Shown here in pieces: positions 28,593-35,382 of a stretch of 35,382 nt of DNA. Numbering within the stretch: the first letter of the stretch is position 1; each line of letters opens with the position of its first letter. Source of the DNA: Natronomonas sp. GTDB taxonomy: Archaea; Halobacteriota; Halobacteria; Halobacteriales; Haloarculaceae. A model generated the notes under the pieces. It was not told the origin of the DNA. It did not search any database and was given only the letters and a program-made list of their open reading frames with translations. Made by a program: the position numbers and the translations under genes. The stretch is from the NCBI RefSeq assembly GCF_028274965.1, contig NZ_JAQCNO010000026.1, positions 1 to 35,382 of the forward strand, written 5' to 3'.

Positions 28593-29387
28593 ATGCGTCG
28601 TCGACCGCTGTTGGCCGCGCTCGGAGCGACCGTCGCTACGGCCGGGTGTGTGACCGGGTACGCGGCCGACGACACGGGAGACGACCCGACCGGCGAGCCC
28701 CCGGCGACGGACGGCAACGACGGGCAAAGAGACGGGGAAGGCGAGGGGATCGACGCGCCGACGCTCGCCGAACAGGGCCGACCGCCGACGCTCTGTGAGG
28801 AGGACCTCCGACCCGAGGGCATCCGAGCGATCGACGACCCGTCCTTTTGCGCCCCCAAGGCGTGGCCCGACGACCCCGACGGGTACCGGCCGCTCGAGGA
28901 GGGCTCGACCGTCATCGGGGTCGAACGCGACGGCGTGGCGCGCGCGTACCCGCTGACGGTGCTGAACGTCCACGAGATCGTCAACGACACCCTCGGCGAA
29001 CCGATGATCGTCACCTACTGTCCGATCTGTCGGAGCGGGATGGTCGCCGACCGGCGCGTCGACGGCGACACGGCGACGTTCGACGTCTCGGGGCTGCTTT
29101 GGGTCCCGCCGCGGATCTACACGGCCGCCGCCGAGGAGGAGGGCCGCGTCTTCTCCGACCGCGAGGACGGCGTCGGCAACAACGGAAACCTGGTGATGTA
29201 CGACGACGCGACGCGCTCGTACTGGTCGCAGATGCTCGGACAGGCGATCTGCGGGCCGCGGGCGGAAACCCGACTCCGGACCCTGCCCTCGACGGTGTCG
29301 ACGCTCGGCGCGTGGCGCGAGGACAACCCCGACGGCGGGGTGCTGTTGCCCCCGCCCGCCTCGGGGATCGTCGATCCGCCGATCTGA
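28593..29387 (+). CDS. DUF3179-family lipoprotein
   Basis: The 264-residue protein starts with a Tat-type lipoprotein signal, MRRRPLLAALGATVATAGC, lipidated at C19. An acidic, Gly/Asp-rich linker to about residue 50 follows. The mature part matches DUF3179: GVERDGVARAYPLTVLNVHE, VNDTLGEPMIVTYCPICRSG with CPIC at 143-146, then RRVDGDTATFDVSGLLW, then DDATRSYWSQMLGQAICG. Conserved His and Cys suggest a metal, heme or redox site, but no activity is established that I know of. It should face the outside of the membrane. A strong TATA box precedes it, and the next gene, another lipoprotein, has its own promoter. Confidence 0.88.
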   Translation: MRRRPLLAALGATVATAGCVTGYAADDTGDDPTGEPPATDGNDGQRDGEGEGIDAPTLAEQGRPPTLCEEDLRPEGIRAIDDPSFCAPKAWPDDPDGYRPLEEGSTVIGVERDGVARAYPLTVLNVHEIVNDTLGEPMIVTYCPICRSGMVADRRVDGDTATFDVSGLLWVPPRIYTAAAEEEGRVFSDREDGVGNNGNLVMYDDATRSYWSQMLGQAICGPRAETRLRTLPSTVSTLGAWREDNPDGGVLLPPPASGIVDPPI

Positions 29388-29450
29388 GCGGCGCAACGAC
29401 GCCTCGTTCGCGTTTTGGCCGGGCGTCGGTGCCGCCGTTTTGCGGGAGGT

Positions 29451-29458
29451 TTTATATG
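29451..29458 (+). promoter_or_regulatory. Strong TATA box of the substrate-binding protein gene
   Basis: TTTATATG is the best TATA match in the window. It lies 23-30 bases before the ATG at 29481, which favours that start over the in-frame ATG at 29472. Confidence 0.65.
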
Positions 29459-29480
29459 TAAATAAGCCGTTATGTACCTT

Positions 29481-30881
29481 ATGCCGCGCAAAGTTCGCAG
29501 ACGCGACGTGGTAAAGGGCGTAGGGATCGCCGGCGTGTCGTTCGGCCTCGCCGGCTGTACCGGCAACGGAAACGGCGGTAACGGCAACGGTAACGGCGGT
29601 GGCAACGGCAACGGCAACGGTGACGGCGGCGACGGCGGTGACGGCGGTGACGGCGGCGACGGCGGCGACGGCGGCGACACCGGCGGCGGTGTCGACGTAC
29701 TCAACGTCATCGGCTACCCCGAGGACGGGAACACGCTGTTCCGCGACTACTACAGCCTGACCGACGGCACCGGGGACGTCATCGTCCCCGACGGGCTCCA
29801 GGACGGCGAGATGCAACAGCAGGTCGGAAACCCGATGGACAACGTCATCGGGACGGCGCCCGACGCTGGCGGGCCCGCCGAGGAGGCGTTCATCGGGCTC
29901 TACGAGGACGAGTACGACTCGTCTCCCGGGATATTCACGTCGCAGTCGTACGACTCCGTCGCCGTCGGCATCCTCGCCAACGTCGCTGCCGGCGAGAACA
30001 GCGGTATGGGCGTCCGCGATCAGATGCGCAACGTCGCGAACCCCGAGGGCATGGAGGTCACGCCGGAGAACTTCGTCGAGGGCGTCGAGGCCGTCGCCAA
30101 CGGCGAAAACGTCAATTACCAGGGGGCGTCCTCGGACGTCAACTTCAACGAGGCCGGCGACCCGGCGAACGCCACCTACGCGATTTGGGAGTTCGACGGC
30201 GAAGGCGGGACGACGGACATCGAGACGCTGAGCTTCGAGGGCGCTAATCCACAGGGCGCGGGCCCCTCCGCGGACTCGATCCCCGGCGGCTTCGGGCGCA
30301 CCGTCGAGGTCGGCATCCTCCTGCCGGAGACCGGCAACCTCGCCTCGGTCGGCGAGGAGATGATAAACGCCGCGGAGATCCCGGCCATGCAGGTCAACAA
30401 CGCCGACGTCGACATCGAGGTCAACACCACCTTCGAGGACACCAACACCAATGCCAACACCGGGATCCAGGCCGCGAACTCCCTCGTCAACGCCGGCGTT
30501 CCGTTCGTCTGTGGGTCGGCGTCCTCCGACGTGAACGTCCCCGTCTCCCAGGAGGCGTTCATCCCGAACCAGGTGGTCGGCTGCTCGCCGTCGTCGACGG
30601 CGCTGTCGGTCACCAACTTCGAGGACGACGACTACATCTTCCGGACCGCGCCGTCCGATATACTGCAGGGCCGCGTGATGGCACAGGTCGCCTCCGAGCG
30701 ACTCGGCGCCGAGACCGCCGCCACGCTGTACATAAACAACGACTACGGCCAGCAGCTCTCCGAGCAGTTCAGCTCGGTCTTCGAGGACGACTTCGACGGC
30801 ACCGTGACCGGACAGGTCGCGTACAACCCGAACGAGGGCTCCTACACCTCGGTCATCCAGGAAGCCCTCGGCAGCAACTGA
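29481..30881 (+). CDS. ABC transporter substrate-binding lipoprotein (LivK-like), circularly permuted
   Basis: The 466-residue protein begins with a Tat lipoprotein signal, MPRKVRRRDVVKGVGIAG, with lipobox cysteine C26, then a Gly/Asn/Asp linker (27-70). Residues 71 to about 238 correspond to the second half of a type I (Peripla_BP_6/LivK) binding protein: DVLNVIGYPEDGNTLFRDYY, VIGTAPDAGGPAEEAF, GIFTSQSYDSVAVGILAN and VNYQGASSDVNFNEAGDP. After a bridging segment (239-273), residues 274-466 are the first half: TVEVGILLPETGNLASVGEE, then FIPNQVVGCSPSSTALSV, then YIFRTAPSDILQGRVMAQ, then LYINNDYGQQLSEQF and YNPNEGSYTSVIQEALGSN. The half that normally opens the fold thus comes last. The frame is intact, with a strong TATA box and a terminator-like end. 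It faces the liv operon convergently and probably supplies its ligand, likely an amino acid, urea or amide (inference). Confidence 0.85.
   Translation: MPRKVRRRDVVKGVGIAGVSFGLAGCTGNGNGGNGNGNGGGNGNGNGDGGDGGDGGDGGDGGDGGDTGGGVDVLNVIGYPEDGNTLFRDYYSLTDGTGDVIVPDGLQDGEMQQQVGNPMDNVIGTAPDAGGPAEEAFIGLYEDEYDSSPGIFTSQSYDSVAVGILANVAAGENSGMGVRDQMRNVANPEGMEVTPENFVEGVEAVANGENVNYQGASSDVNFNEAGDPANATYAIWEFDGEGGTTDIETLSFEGANPQGAGPSADSIPGGFGRTVEVGILLPETGNLASVGEEMINAAEIPAMQVNNADVDIEVNTTFEDTNTNANTGIQAANSLVNAGVPFVCGSASSDVNVPVSQEAFIPNQVVGCSPSSTALSVTNFEDDDYIFRTAPSDILQGRVMAQVASERLGAETAATLYINNDYGQQLSEQFSSVFEDDFDGTVTGQVAYNPNEGSYTSVIQEALGSN
29559..29690 (+). repeat. Gly-Asn/Gly-Asp coding repeat (lipoprotein linker)
   Basis: Forty-four codons after the lipidated cysteine are mostly GGC/GGT with AAC, then GAC, in 6- and 9-base periodicities such as GGCGACGGC. 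They encode a flexible GNGNGG to GDGGDGGDGG linker. Such linkers are common in haloarchaeal lipoproteins and tend to vary in length. Confidence 0.8.
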
Positions 30882-30885
30882 GACG

Positions 30886-30916
30886 GAACCGCGGTTCGGT
30901 TCACCGACCGTTTTTT
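30886..30916 (+). terminator. Palindrome plus T-run between the binding-protein gene and livF
   Basis: GAACCGCGGTTC (30886-30897) is a perfect 12-base palindrome, and a run of six T follows at 30911-30916. In archaea T-runs alone end transcription, so this probably terminates the binding-protein transcript before it enters the convergent liv operon. Confidence 0.55.
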
Positions 30917-30979
30917 ACCGGTACGCACGCTGAGGGTCGCCCGTCGAGCGCCTCCGCCGTCGGGCTCTGTGACCGCCGT

Positions 30980-31774
30980 CTACCCGCCCAGGAAGTCCTG
31001 TCTGACCTGATCGTCCTCGAGGAGCGCGCGCCCGGTGTCCTCGTAGCGGTTCTTCCCGTCGACGAGCACGTAACCCCGATCGCACCGCCGGAGGGCCTCC
31101 TTCGCGTTCTGCTCGACCATCAGGACCGCCGTGCCGTCATCGTTGATGCCGTCGATGCGATCGAACATGTCGTCGACGAGGTCGGGCGCGAGGCCCGCGG
31201 ACGGCTCGTCGAGCAACAGCAGATCCGGGTCCAACATCAGCGCGCGCCCCATGGCGAGCATCTGCCGCTGTCCGCCGGACATCGTCCCCGCCTCCTGGTC
31301 TCGTCGCTCTCTGAGGATCGGAAAGCGGTCGTAGACGGCCTCGATCGACTCCTCGGGCACCTCGTCGAGGATGTACGCCCCCATCTCGAGGTTCTCCTGT
31401 ACCGACAGCGACCCGAAGATGTTGTGATTCTGGGGGACGTACCCCAGGCCCTCGTAGATTATCTCCTCCGGTTGGGTGTCCGTGATGTCCGCGCCGCCGT
31501 ACTCGATGGTCCCGCCCATCCGGTTTGTGAGCCCGAACACGGACTTCATAACGGTCGATTTCCCCGCCCCGTTGGGGCCGACGATCGTGACGTACTCGCC
31601 GTTTCTGACGTCGAGGTCGACGCCGGTGAGTATCTGGAGGTCGCCGTAGCCGGCGTCGAGGTCCCGGACGGCGAGCAGGCTGTCCTCCCACGTGTTCGTC
31701 CCGCGGTTCGCGCCGTCCGAGGCCTCGCTGTCTCCGGTTCTGTCCCCGTCCGTTTCCGTTTCGGTCGCGCTCAT
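30980..31774 (-). CDS. livF: Branched-chain-amino-acid-type ABC transporter ATP-binding protein LivF
   Basis: One of the two cytoplasmic ATPases of a HAAT-family importer (264 aa). Walker A is GPNGAGKST, followed by the Q-loop region LGYVPQNHNIFGSLSVQEN. The ABC signature is MSGGQRQMLAMGRAL and Walker B is LLLLDEPSAGLAP, with the H-loop replaced by the LivF-typical VLMVEQNAKEAL. The C-terminal GRALLEDDQVRQDFLGG is the LivF ending. The N-terminal 28 residues are a variable acidic extension. Its ATG overlaps the livG stop by 4 bases. The substrate could be branched-chain amino acids, urea or another amide; the ATPase does not tell. Confidence 0.95.
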   Translation of the reverse strand: MSATETETDGDRTGDSEASDGANRGTNTWEDSLLAVRDLDAGYGDLQILTGVDLDVRNGEYVTIVGPNGAGKSTVMKSVFGLTNRMGGTIEYGGADITDTQPEEIIYEGLGYVPQNHNIFGSLSVQENLEMGAYILDEVPEESIEAVYDRFPILRERRDQEAGTMSGGQRQMLAMGRALMLDPDLLLLDEPSAGLAPDLVDDMFDRIDGINDDGTAVLMVEQNAKEALRRCDRGYVLVDGKNRYEDTGRALLEDDQVRQDFLGG

Positions 31775-32670
31775 TCGACCTCACCCCCGAGGTACGCCTC
31801 GATGACGTCCTCGTTGCGTTTTATCTCGGCCGGCGGGCCCTCGGTGAGCACCCGCCCTTGGTGCATCACGATGACGCGCTCGCAGTTCTGCATGATCAGG
31901 TCCATGTCGTGTTCGACGATGAGGAAGGTGTACCCGTCGTCACGGAGGTCGTGGATGTGCCCTAGGAGCCGCTCCTCCAAGGAGGGGTTGACGCCGGCGA
32001 AGGGCTCGTCCAACAACAGCACCGTCGGCTCGGTCAAAAGCGCCCGCGCCAACTCAAGCAGCTTCCGTTGTCCACCCGAGAGGTTCCCCGCGTACTCGTC
32101 TGCGAGGTGGTCGATCTCGAAGAACTCGAGCATCTCCCAGCACCGCTCGAGTATCTCCTCTTCTTGCTCGCTCACCGACCGCCGAACGAACGGCAGGACG
32201 GACCGCCAAAGCGACTCCCCGCGTTGGCCCTTCGGCGCGAGCATCATGTTCTCCATGACCGTCATCTCCTCGAGCTCCCGGGCGATCTGGAAGGTCCTGA
32301 CCAGCCCGCGGTTCGCGATCCGGTCCGGCGATAGCCCGGTGATGTCCTCGCCGTTGAACTGGACCTGTCCCGCGGTCGGCTCGTGGACCCCGGTGATGCA
32401 GTTGAACGTCGTCGACTTGCCCGCCCCGTTCGGACCGATGAGCCCCGTCAGCGTCCCCTCCGTGATCTCGAAGGACGCCTCGTCGACGGCGACGATCCCG
32501 CCGAACTCCTTGCGGAGCCCCTCGACCCGCAGCGGGATCGCACTCGGCGTGTGCTTCGCCGCCCGCTCGACGTCGGAGTCTTGGGCCTCCGGCTCCTCGA
32601 TCTCGACGTCCTCCGCCGGCGCGTTCGTGTCGACGACGTCGTCGACCTCGGTGTCACTCACCGTCGACAC
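31771..32670 (-). CDS. livG: Branched-chain-amino-acid-type ABC transporter ATP-binding protein LivG
   Basis: The second ATPase of the importer (299 aa). It has GPNGAGKSTTFNCITGVHEP (Walker A), LSGGQRKLLELARALLTEP (signature) and VLLLDEPFAGVNP (Walker B), with FLIVEHDMDLIMQNCERVIV at the H-loop, as in LivG. About 45 acidic residues precede the ATPase domain and are variable. The start is a GTG at 32670; a second GTG at 32661 (MSDTEVDD) is equally plausible and reduces the overlap with livM from 17 to 8 bases. Translation is coupled to livM and livF. Confidence 0.94.
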   Translation of the reverse strand: MSTVSDTEVDDVVDTNAPAEDVEIEEPEAQDSDVERAAKHTPSAIPLRVEGLRKEFGGIVAVDEASFEITEGTLTGLIGPNGAGKSTTFNCITGVHEPTAGQVQFNGEDITGLSPDRIANRGLVRTFQIARELEEMTVMENMMLAPKGQRGESLWRSVLPFVRRSVSEQEEEILERCWEMLEFFEIDHLADEYAGNLSGGQRKLLELARALLTEPTVLLLDEPFAGVNPSLEERLLGHIHDLRDDGYTFLIVEHDMDLIMQNCERVIVMHQGRVLTEGPPAEIKRNEDVIEAYLGGEVE

Positions 32671-34018
32671 CCCTGTTTTCCTCGCCGCCGTCGGTCGCCG
32701 GCGGCGATCCGCCGGTCTTCGCCCGACGGCGGCCCAGCGGGATGGTGCTCGCCGTCTCCTTTCGGTGCCCGAGTATCCCCTCGGGGCGGTTGTGCATCAG
32801 GTAGATCAACACGAGCCCCATGATGACAAACCGCAGCTGACCGATGTTGTCGACGGTGTAGGCCAAAAGCGGGACCGGATCGGCCGCGGCGAGCGGTCCG
32901 ACCGCCTGCGCGAACGTGTTGACCGCGTCGATCTCGAAGCTCCCCTCAATGACGTTGCTGAAGAAGATCGGCCCCTGATAGAGGACCGCGGCGAAGATCG
33001 CGCCGCCCATGACGCTTCCGGTGTTCGAGCCGGCGCCGCCGATTATCAGCGCAATCCACACGAAAAACGTGATCCGCGGCCGGAACGCGTTCGGCGTGAT
33101 CGCCCCCTGGCTGGCGTACAACAGGATCCCGCCGAGGCCCATGAGCGCACACCCGATGACGAACGCCTTGATCTTGAACCGGTCCGTGTCCTTCCCGAGG
33201 GCCTTCGTCGCGTCCTCGTCCTCGCGGATCGCCTTCAGGACCCGGCCGTACGGGGAGCTTCCGACCCGGGTGAGAAGCACGTAGAACCCGACGAGAAACA
33301 CCAAAAGCACGAGCCCATAGAGGATCCCGTCGAACACCGGCTTCGGGTTCGACCCGATCCCGATGGCCTCGCCGGTGCGTTCGGAAAACCGCGTGTAGGA
33401 CTCCAACAGCCCGAACGCCCCGAGGAGCCGATCGACCGGGTCGAAATCGAGAAGCAGCCCCGAACCGCCCCCGAGACCGACCCAGTAGCCGAGGACCTGC
33501 CCCTGCTGGAGGCTCTGCTCGAGCAGCGTAAACCGGACCACCTCGCTGAGACCGACGGTCACGATGGCGAAGTAGTCCGCCCGGAGCCGCAGCGCCGGCA
33601 GCGCAACGAGCCCTCCGAACAGCCCCGCAGCGACGACGCCGCCGATGATCCCGATCCAAAGCGGCAGCCCGAAGCCGCCGGTCGTCCCGGCGGCGGGTTC
33701 GGTCAGCGTGGCCCCCTTCGAGAGGATCGCCGTCGTGTAGATGCCGATCCCCATGAAGCCGATCACGCCGATGTTGAACAGCCCGGTGTAGCCCCAATGG
33801 AGGTTCAAGGCGAGCGCGAGCATCGCGAACACGGCGATGAAAAACGACAGCTGTGCGAGCTCGTTGAGCTGTTGGCGGAGCCCGTAGCTCAACAACAGCC
33901 CGCCGACGACGTACGCGGCGAAGAGGCCGCTGACGAGCGCGGTCAGCTTGACGGCGTCTTGCTCCCAGACGGCCGCGAGCGTCCCTCTGTCGTCGGCGCT
34001 TTGCTCGGCGCCGCTCAT
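32654..34018 (-). CDS. livM: Branched-chain-amino-acid-type ABC transporter permease LivM
   Basis: A permease subunit of 454 aa with eight to ten hydrophobic segments. LivM landmarks are ALALNLHWGYTGLFNIGVIG near the start, ALRLRADYFAIVTVGLSEVV, and GRVLKAIREDEDATKALGKD, the cytoplasmic EAA-like loop that touches the ATPase. FVIGCALMGLGGILLYASQG follows. The C-terminal 45 residues are hydrophilic and variable. It is longer than the bacterial average because of an insertion (about 180-240) between the ALRLR and GRVLK regions. Its start overlaps the livH stop by 4 bases (ATGA). Confidence 0.95.
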   Translation of the reverse strand: MSGAEQSADDRGTLAAVWEQDAVKLTALVSGLFAAYVVGGLLLSYGLRQQLNELAQLSFFIAVFAMLALALNLHWGYTGLFNIGVIGFMGIGIYTTAILSKGATLTEPAAGTTGGFGLPLWIGIIGGVVAAGLFGGLVALPALRLRADYFAIVTVGLSEVVRFTLLEQSLQQGQVLGYWVGLGGGSGLLLDFDPVDRLLGAFGLLESYTRFSERTGEAIGIGSNPKPVFDGILYGLVLLVFLVGFYVLLTRVGSSPYGRVLKAIREDEDATKALGKDTDRFKIKAFVIGCALMGLGGILLYASQGAITPNAFRPRITFFVWIALIIGGAGSNTGSVMGGAIFAAVLYQGPIFFSNVIEGSFEIDAVNTFAQAVGPLAAADPVPLLAYTVDNIGQLRFVIMGLVLIYLMHNRPEGILGHRKETASTIPLGRRRAKTGGSPPATDGGEENRGVDGE

Positions 34019-35133
34019 GCTGTGGACCTCCCGGCGAAGATCCCCTCGGGACGGACGAGCAACACCGCGATCATGATGAGGAAGGCGGCCGCCCGCGAGA
34101 GCCCGCCCGGGATCCAGACGACCGACAGCGACATCACGAACCCGATGACGAGACCGCCGGCGATCGCGCCGTACACGGAGCCGATCCCGCCGAGGATGAC
34201 GGCCGCAAAGACCGGCAACAGGAGGCTCCAGAACTGAAACCAGTGTAGCGTTTCGTTCCAGAGGACGAACATGTACCCGGCGACGCCGGCGAGCCCGGCG
34301 CCGATGATCCAGGTGAACCGGACGACCCGCTCGGTCGGGATCCCGGTGATGCGCGCTAAGTCCTCGTTGTCGGCCATCGCCCGCATCGCCTTACCGAGTC
34401 TCGTCCGCTGCAACAGGAAATGAAGCCCGAGCATCAACACGACGGCGACGACGAGAAGCGAGACCTCGTGGAGATCGACGTTGACGGTCCCGTCGATCAC
34501 CGGAACGGCGACGCTCGGGATACCACTGGGGTCGGTGACGCCGCGTCGGCCCGGGCCGAAGACGAACACGATGAGATACCGCAGCGCGAACGCGACGCCG
34601 ATGCTCGTGATGAGAAGCGTGATCCCCGAGCGATCGCGTATCGGCTTGTACACGAAGCGATCGATGATGAGCGCCAGCGCGATCGACGCGACCGCGGCGA
34701 CGACCACGCCGGCTAACACCGCAAGCGGCGACGTCGCAACGCCGATGCCGAGGGCGGCGCCGAAGACCGACCCGCCGGCGCCGACGAGTAGCAGCGACCC
34801 GAGGGCTGCCTCCGTGCCGAACCCGCCGGCGATGACGTACGTGGCCGCCACCCCGCCGAAGGCGCCCCCCGTGATGAGATCGCCGTGTGCGAAGTTCGCG
34901 AAGTTCAGGATGCTGTACGTCATCGAGAGCCCGATCCCCGCGAGCCCGAAGAACAGCCCCCGCATCAGGCCGTCTTTCAGGAGCACCCCGAACTCGGAGA
35001 ACTGCGTCTGTCCGACGGCGAGTTGGCGTACCAGATCGAGAGCGAGCACAACGAACACGATCACGAGGGCGGCCCGGATCGGGTCCTCGATCAGGAACTC
35101 GCGCCCGCGCTCGTATGAGTCACTGACTCCCAT
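34015..35133 (-). CDS. livH: Branched-chain-amino-acid-type ABC transporter permease LivH
   Basis: The other permease subunit and the first gene of the operon (372 aa). The ATG at 35133 (MGVSDSYERGREFLIEDP) is preferred; the open frame extends into the shared intergenic region, but that part is not conserved. LivH landmarks are GLAGIGLSMTYSILNFANFA, then HGDLITGGAFGG, ITLLITSIGVAFALRYLIVF, GKAMRAMADNEDLARITGIP (ATPase-contact loop) and YGAIAGGLVIGFVMSLS. A TACTTTACG element at 35165-35173 lies 32-40 bases upstream and is the likely operon promoter. pgk is divergent. Confidence 0.94.
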   Translation of the reverse strand: MGVSDSYERGREFLIEDPIRAALVIVFVVLALDLVRQLAVGQTQFSEFGVLLKDGLMRGLFFGLAGIGLSMTYSILNFANFAHGDLITGGAFGGVAATYVIAGGFGTEAALGSLLLVGAGGSVFGAALGIGVATSPLAVLAGVVVAAVASIALALIIDRFVYKPIRDRSGITLLITSIGVAFALRYLIVFVFGPGRRGVTDPSGIPSVAVPVIDGTVNVDLHEVSLLVVAVVLMLGLHFLLQRTRLGKAMRAMADNEDLARITGIPTERVVRFTWIIGAGLAGVAGYMFVLWNETLHWFQFWSLLLPVFAAVILGGIGSVYGAIAGGLVIGFVMSLSVVWIPGGLSRAAAFLIMIAVLLVRPEGIFAGRSTA

Positions 35134-35164
35134 GTTGTTTCGTACCCGATTAGCCGGCACACAA

Positions 35165-35173
35165 CGTAAAGTA
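35165..35173 (-). promoter_or_regulatory. TATA element of the livHMGF operon
   Basis: TACTTTACG on the minus strand lies 32-40 bases before the livH ATG, predicting a leader of a few to about 12 bases. It is the only AT-rich element on that side of the 159-base region shared with pgk. Confidence 0.45.
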
Positions 35174-35263
35174 CTCTTCGGCTCACGCGGTGGTCTCGGC
35201 GGCGCGTTCGGCCGTTCGGCGCCCAAACCGGTGCTCGGCGGCGGTCGCGGCGTTGCGCAAGGC

Positions 35264-35272
35264 TTTCATAAC
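35264..35272 (+). promoter_or_regulatory. TATA box of pgk
   Basis: TTTCATAAC lies 21-29 bases before the ATG at 35293, the spacing of a leaderless archaeal transcript. It confirms the pgk start. Confidence 0.5.
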
Positions 35273-35292
35273 AACCAATCGATCACCGGAGC

Positions 35293-35382
35293 ATGATACG
35301 GATGCTCGACGACCTCGATGCCGAGGGGGCCGCGGTCGGGGTTCGGGTCGACATAAACAGCCCGTTGGACGACGACGGGATC
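35293..35382 (+). CDS. pgk: Phosphoglycerate kinase, N-terminal fragment (runs off the window)
   Basis: Thirty codons are visible, reading MIRMLDDLDAEGAAVGVRVD followed by INSPLDDDGI. The VGVRVDINSPL segment is the haloarchaeal form of the first phosphoglycerate-kinase motif (VRVDxNxP), whose aspartate and asparagine bind 3-phosphoglycerate. The enzyme catalyses ATP formation from 1,3-bisphosphoglycerate in glycolysis and the reverse step in gluconeogenesis. Identification rests on this short motif and on memory of haloarchaeal Pgk N-termini. It is divergent from livH. Confidence 0.8.
   Translation, partial: MIRMLDDLDAEGAAVGVRVDINSPLDDDGI

Noticed and set aside
28356-29816. Minus-strand open frame with long Val-Ala-Thr repeats
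   Set aside because: The repeats are the reverse complement of the Gly-Asp/Gly-Asn linker codons of the plus-strand lipoprotein; no independent coding signal.
29481-30881. Two separate truncated binding-protein pseudogenes instead of one permuted gene
   Set aside because: The frame is continuous, the two halves are complementary rather than redundant, and a single signal peptide, promoter and terminator bracket them. Misassembly cannot be excluded from the sequence alone.
31424-34237. A 937-codon open frame on the plus strand across livF, livG and livM
   Set aside because: It is a shadow of the liv genes caused by high GC and codon bias. Its translation is arginine/proline-rich with no fold, while the minus-strand frames carry clear Liv motifs.

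Overview
The window is chromosomal DNA from a halophilic archaeon (class Halobacteria). It is very GC-rich, and its proteins are strongly acidic (Asp/Glu-rich, Lys-poor). Promoters are archaeal TATA boxes about 25-30 bases before mostly leaderless start codons. Gene content is also haloarchaeal: bacterial-type gyrase beside topoisomerase VI, an archaeal proteasome beta subunit, an ATP-dependent DNA ligase, GTP cyclohydrolase III and Tat-type lipoproteins. I could not place it to genus. I see no rRNA or tRNA gene, insertion sequence, prophage or CRISPR array, and no gene-free stretch above 300 bases.

Layout. 1-8438 holds the end of a winged-helix regulator, then gyrA and gyrB (minus strand), divergent from top6B-top6A (plus strand); together these are the cell's type II topoisomerases. 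8442-11704 (minus) carries a metallo-hydrolase, DNA ligase and psmB. 11813-13954 holds a DUF555 protein, an HTH-CBS regulator and purM, with a highly structured gap upstream of the regulator and downstream of purM. 14004-17299 (minus) carries a site-2 protease overlapping a TraB/PrgY-family membrane protein, a haloarchaeal unknown and a PEBP-like lipoprotein. 17404-18657 holds two small or zinc-finger unknowns. 18796-21674 (plus) is a surface and cytoskeleton neighbourhood: an archaellum FlaD/E-domain protein with an Arg-Asp-Gln repeat, an actin-like ATPase of the salactin/volactin type, a two-helix membrane protein and a 43-residue pilin-like peptide. 21769-28486 carries a thioredoxin-reductase-like enzyme, a small unknown, arfC, a CopA copper pump, cheW, a DUF5785 protein and GTP cyclohydrolase III. 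28593-30881 encodes two Tat lipoproteins, a DUF3179 protein and an ABC substrate-binding protein. 30980-35133 (minus) is a complete livH-livM-livG-livF permease/ATPase operon, convergent with the binding-protein gene. The window ends in the first 30 codons of pgk.

The most unusual object is the substrate-binding protein at 29481-30881. Its C-terminal half comes first, directly after the lipoprotein signal and a Gly-rich linker, and its N-terminal half comes last, so it appears to be a circularly permuted type I periplasmic-binding protein. It is the only binding protein in the window next to the liv operon. Other points worth attention are the translationally overlapping site-2 protease/TraB pair, which recalls the Enterococcus pheromone-processing and shutdown proteins; the actin-like/FlaD-E/mini-pilin cluster; and an internal duplication inside the haloarchaeal insertion of Top6B.
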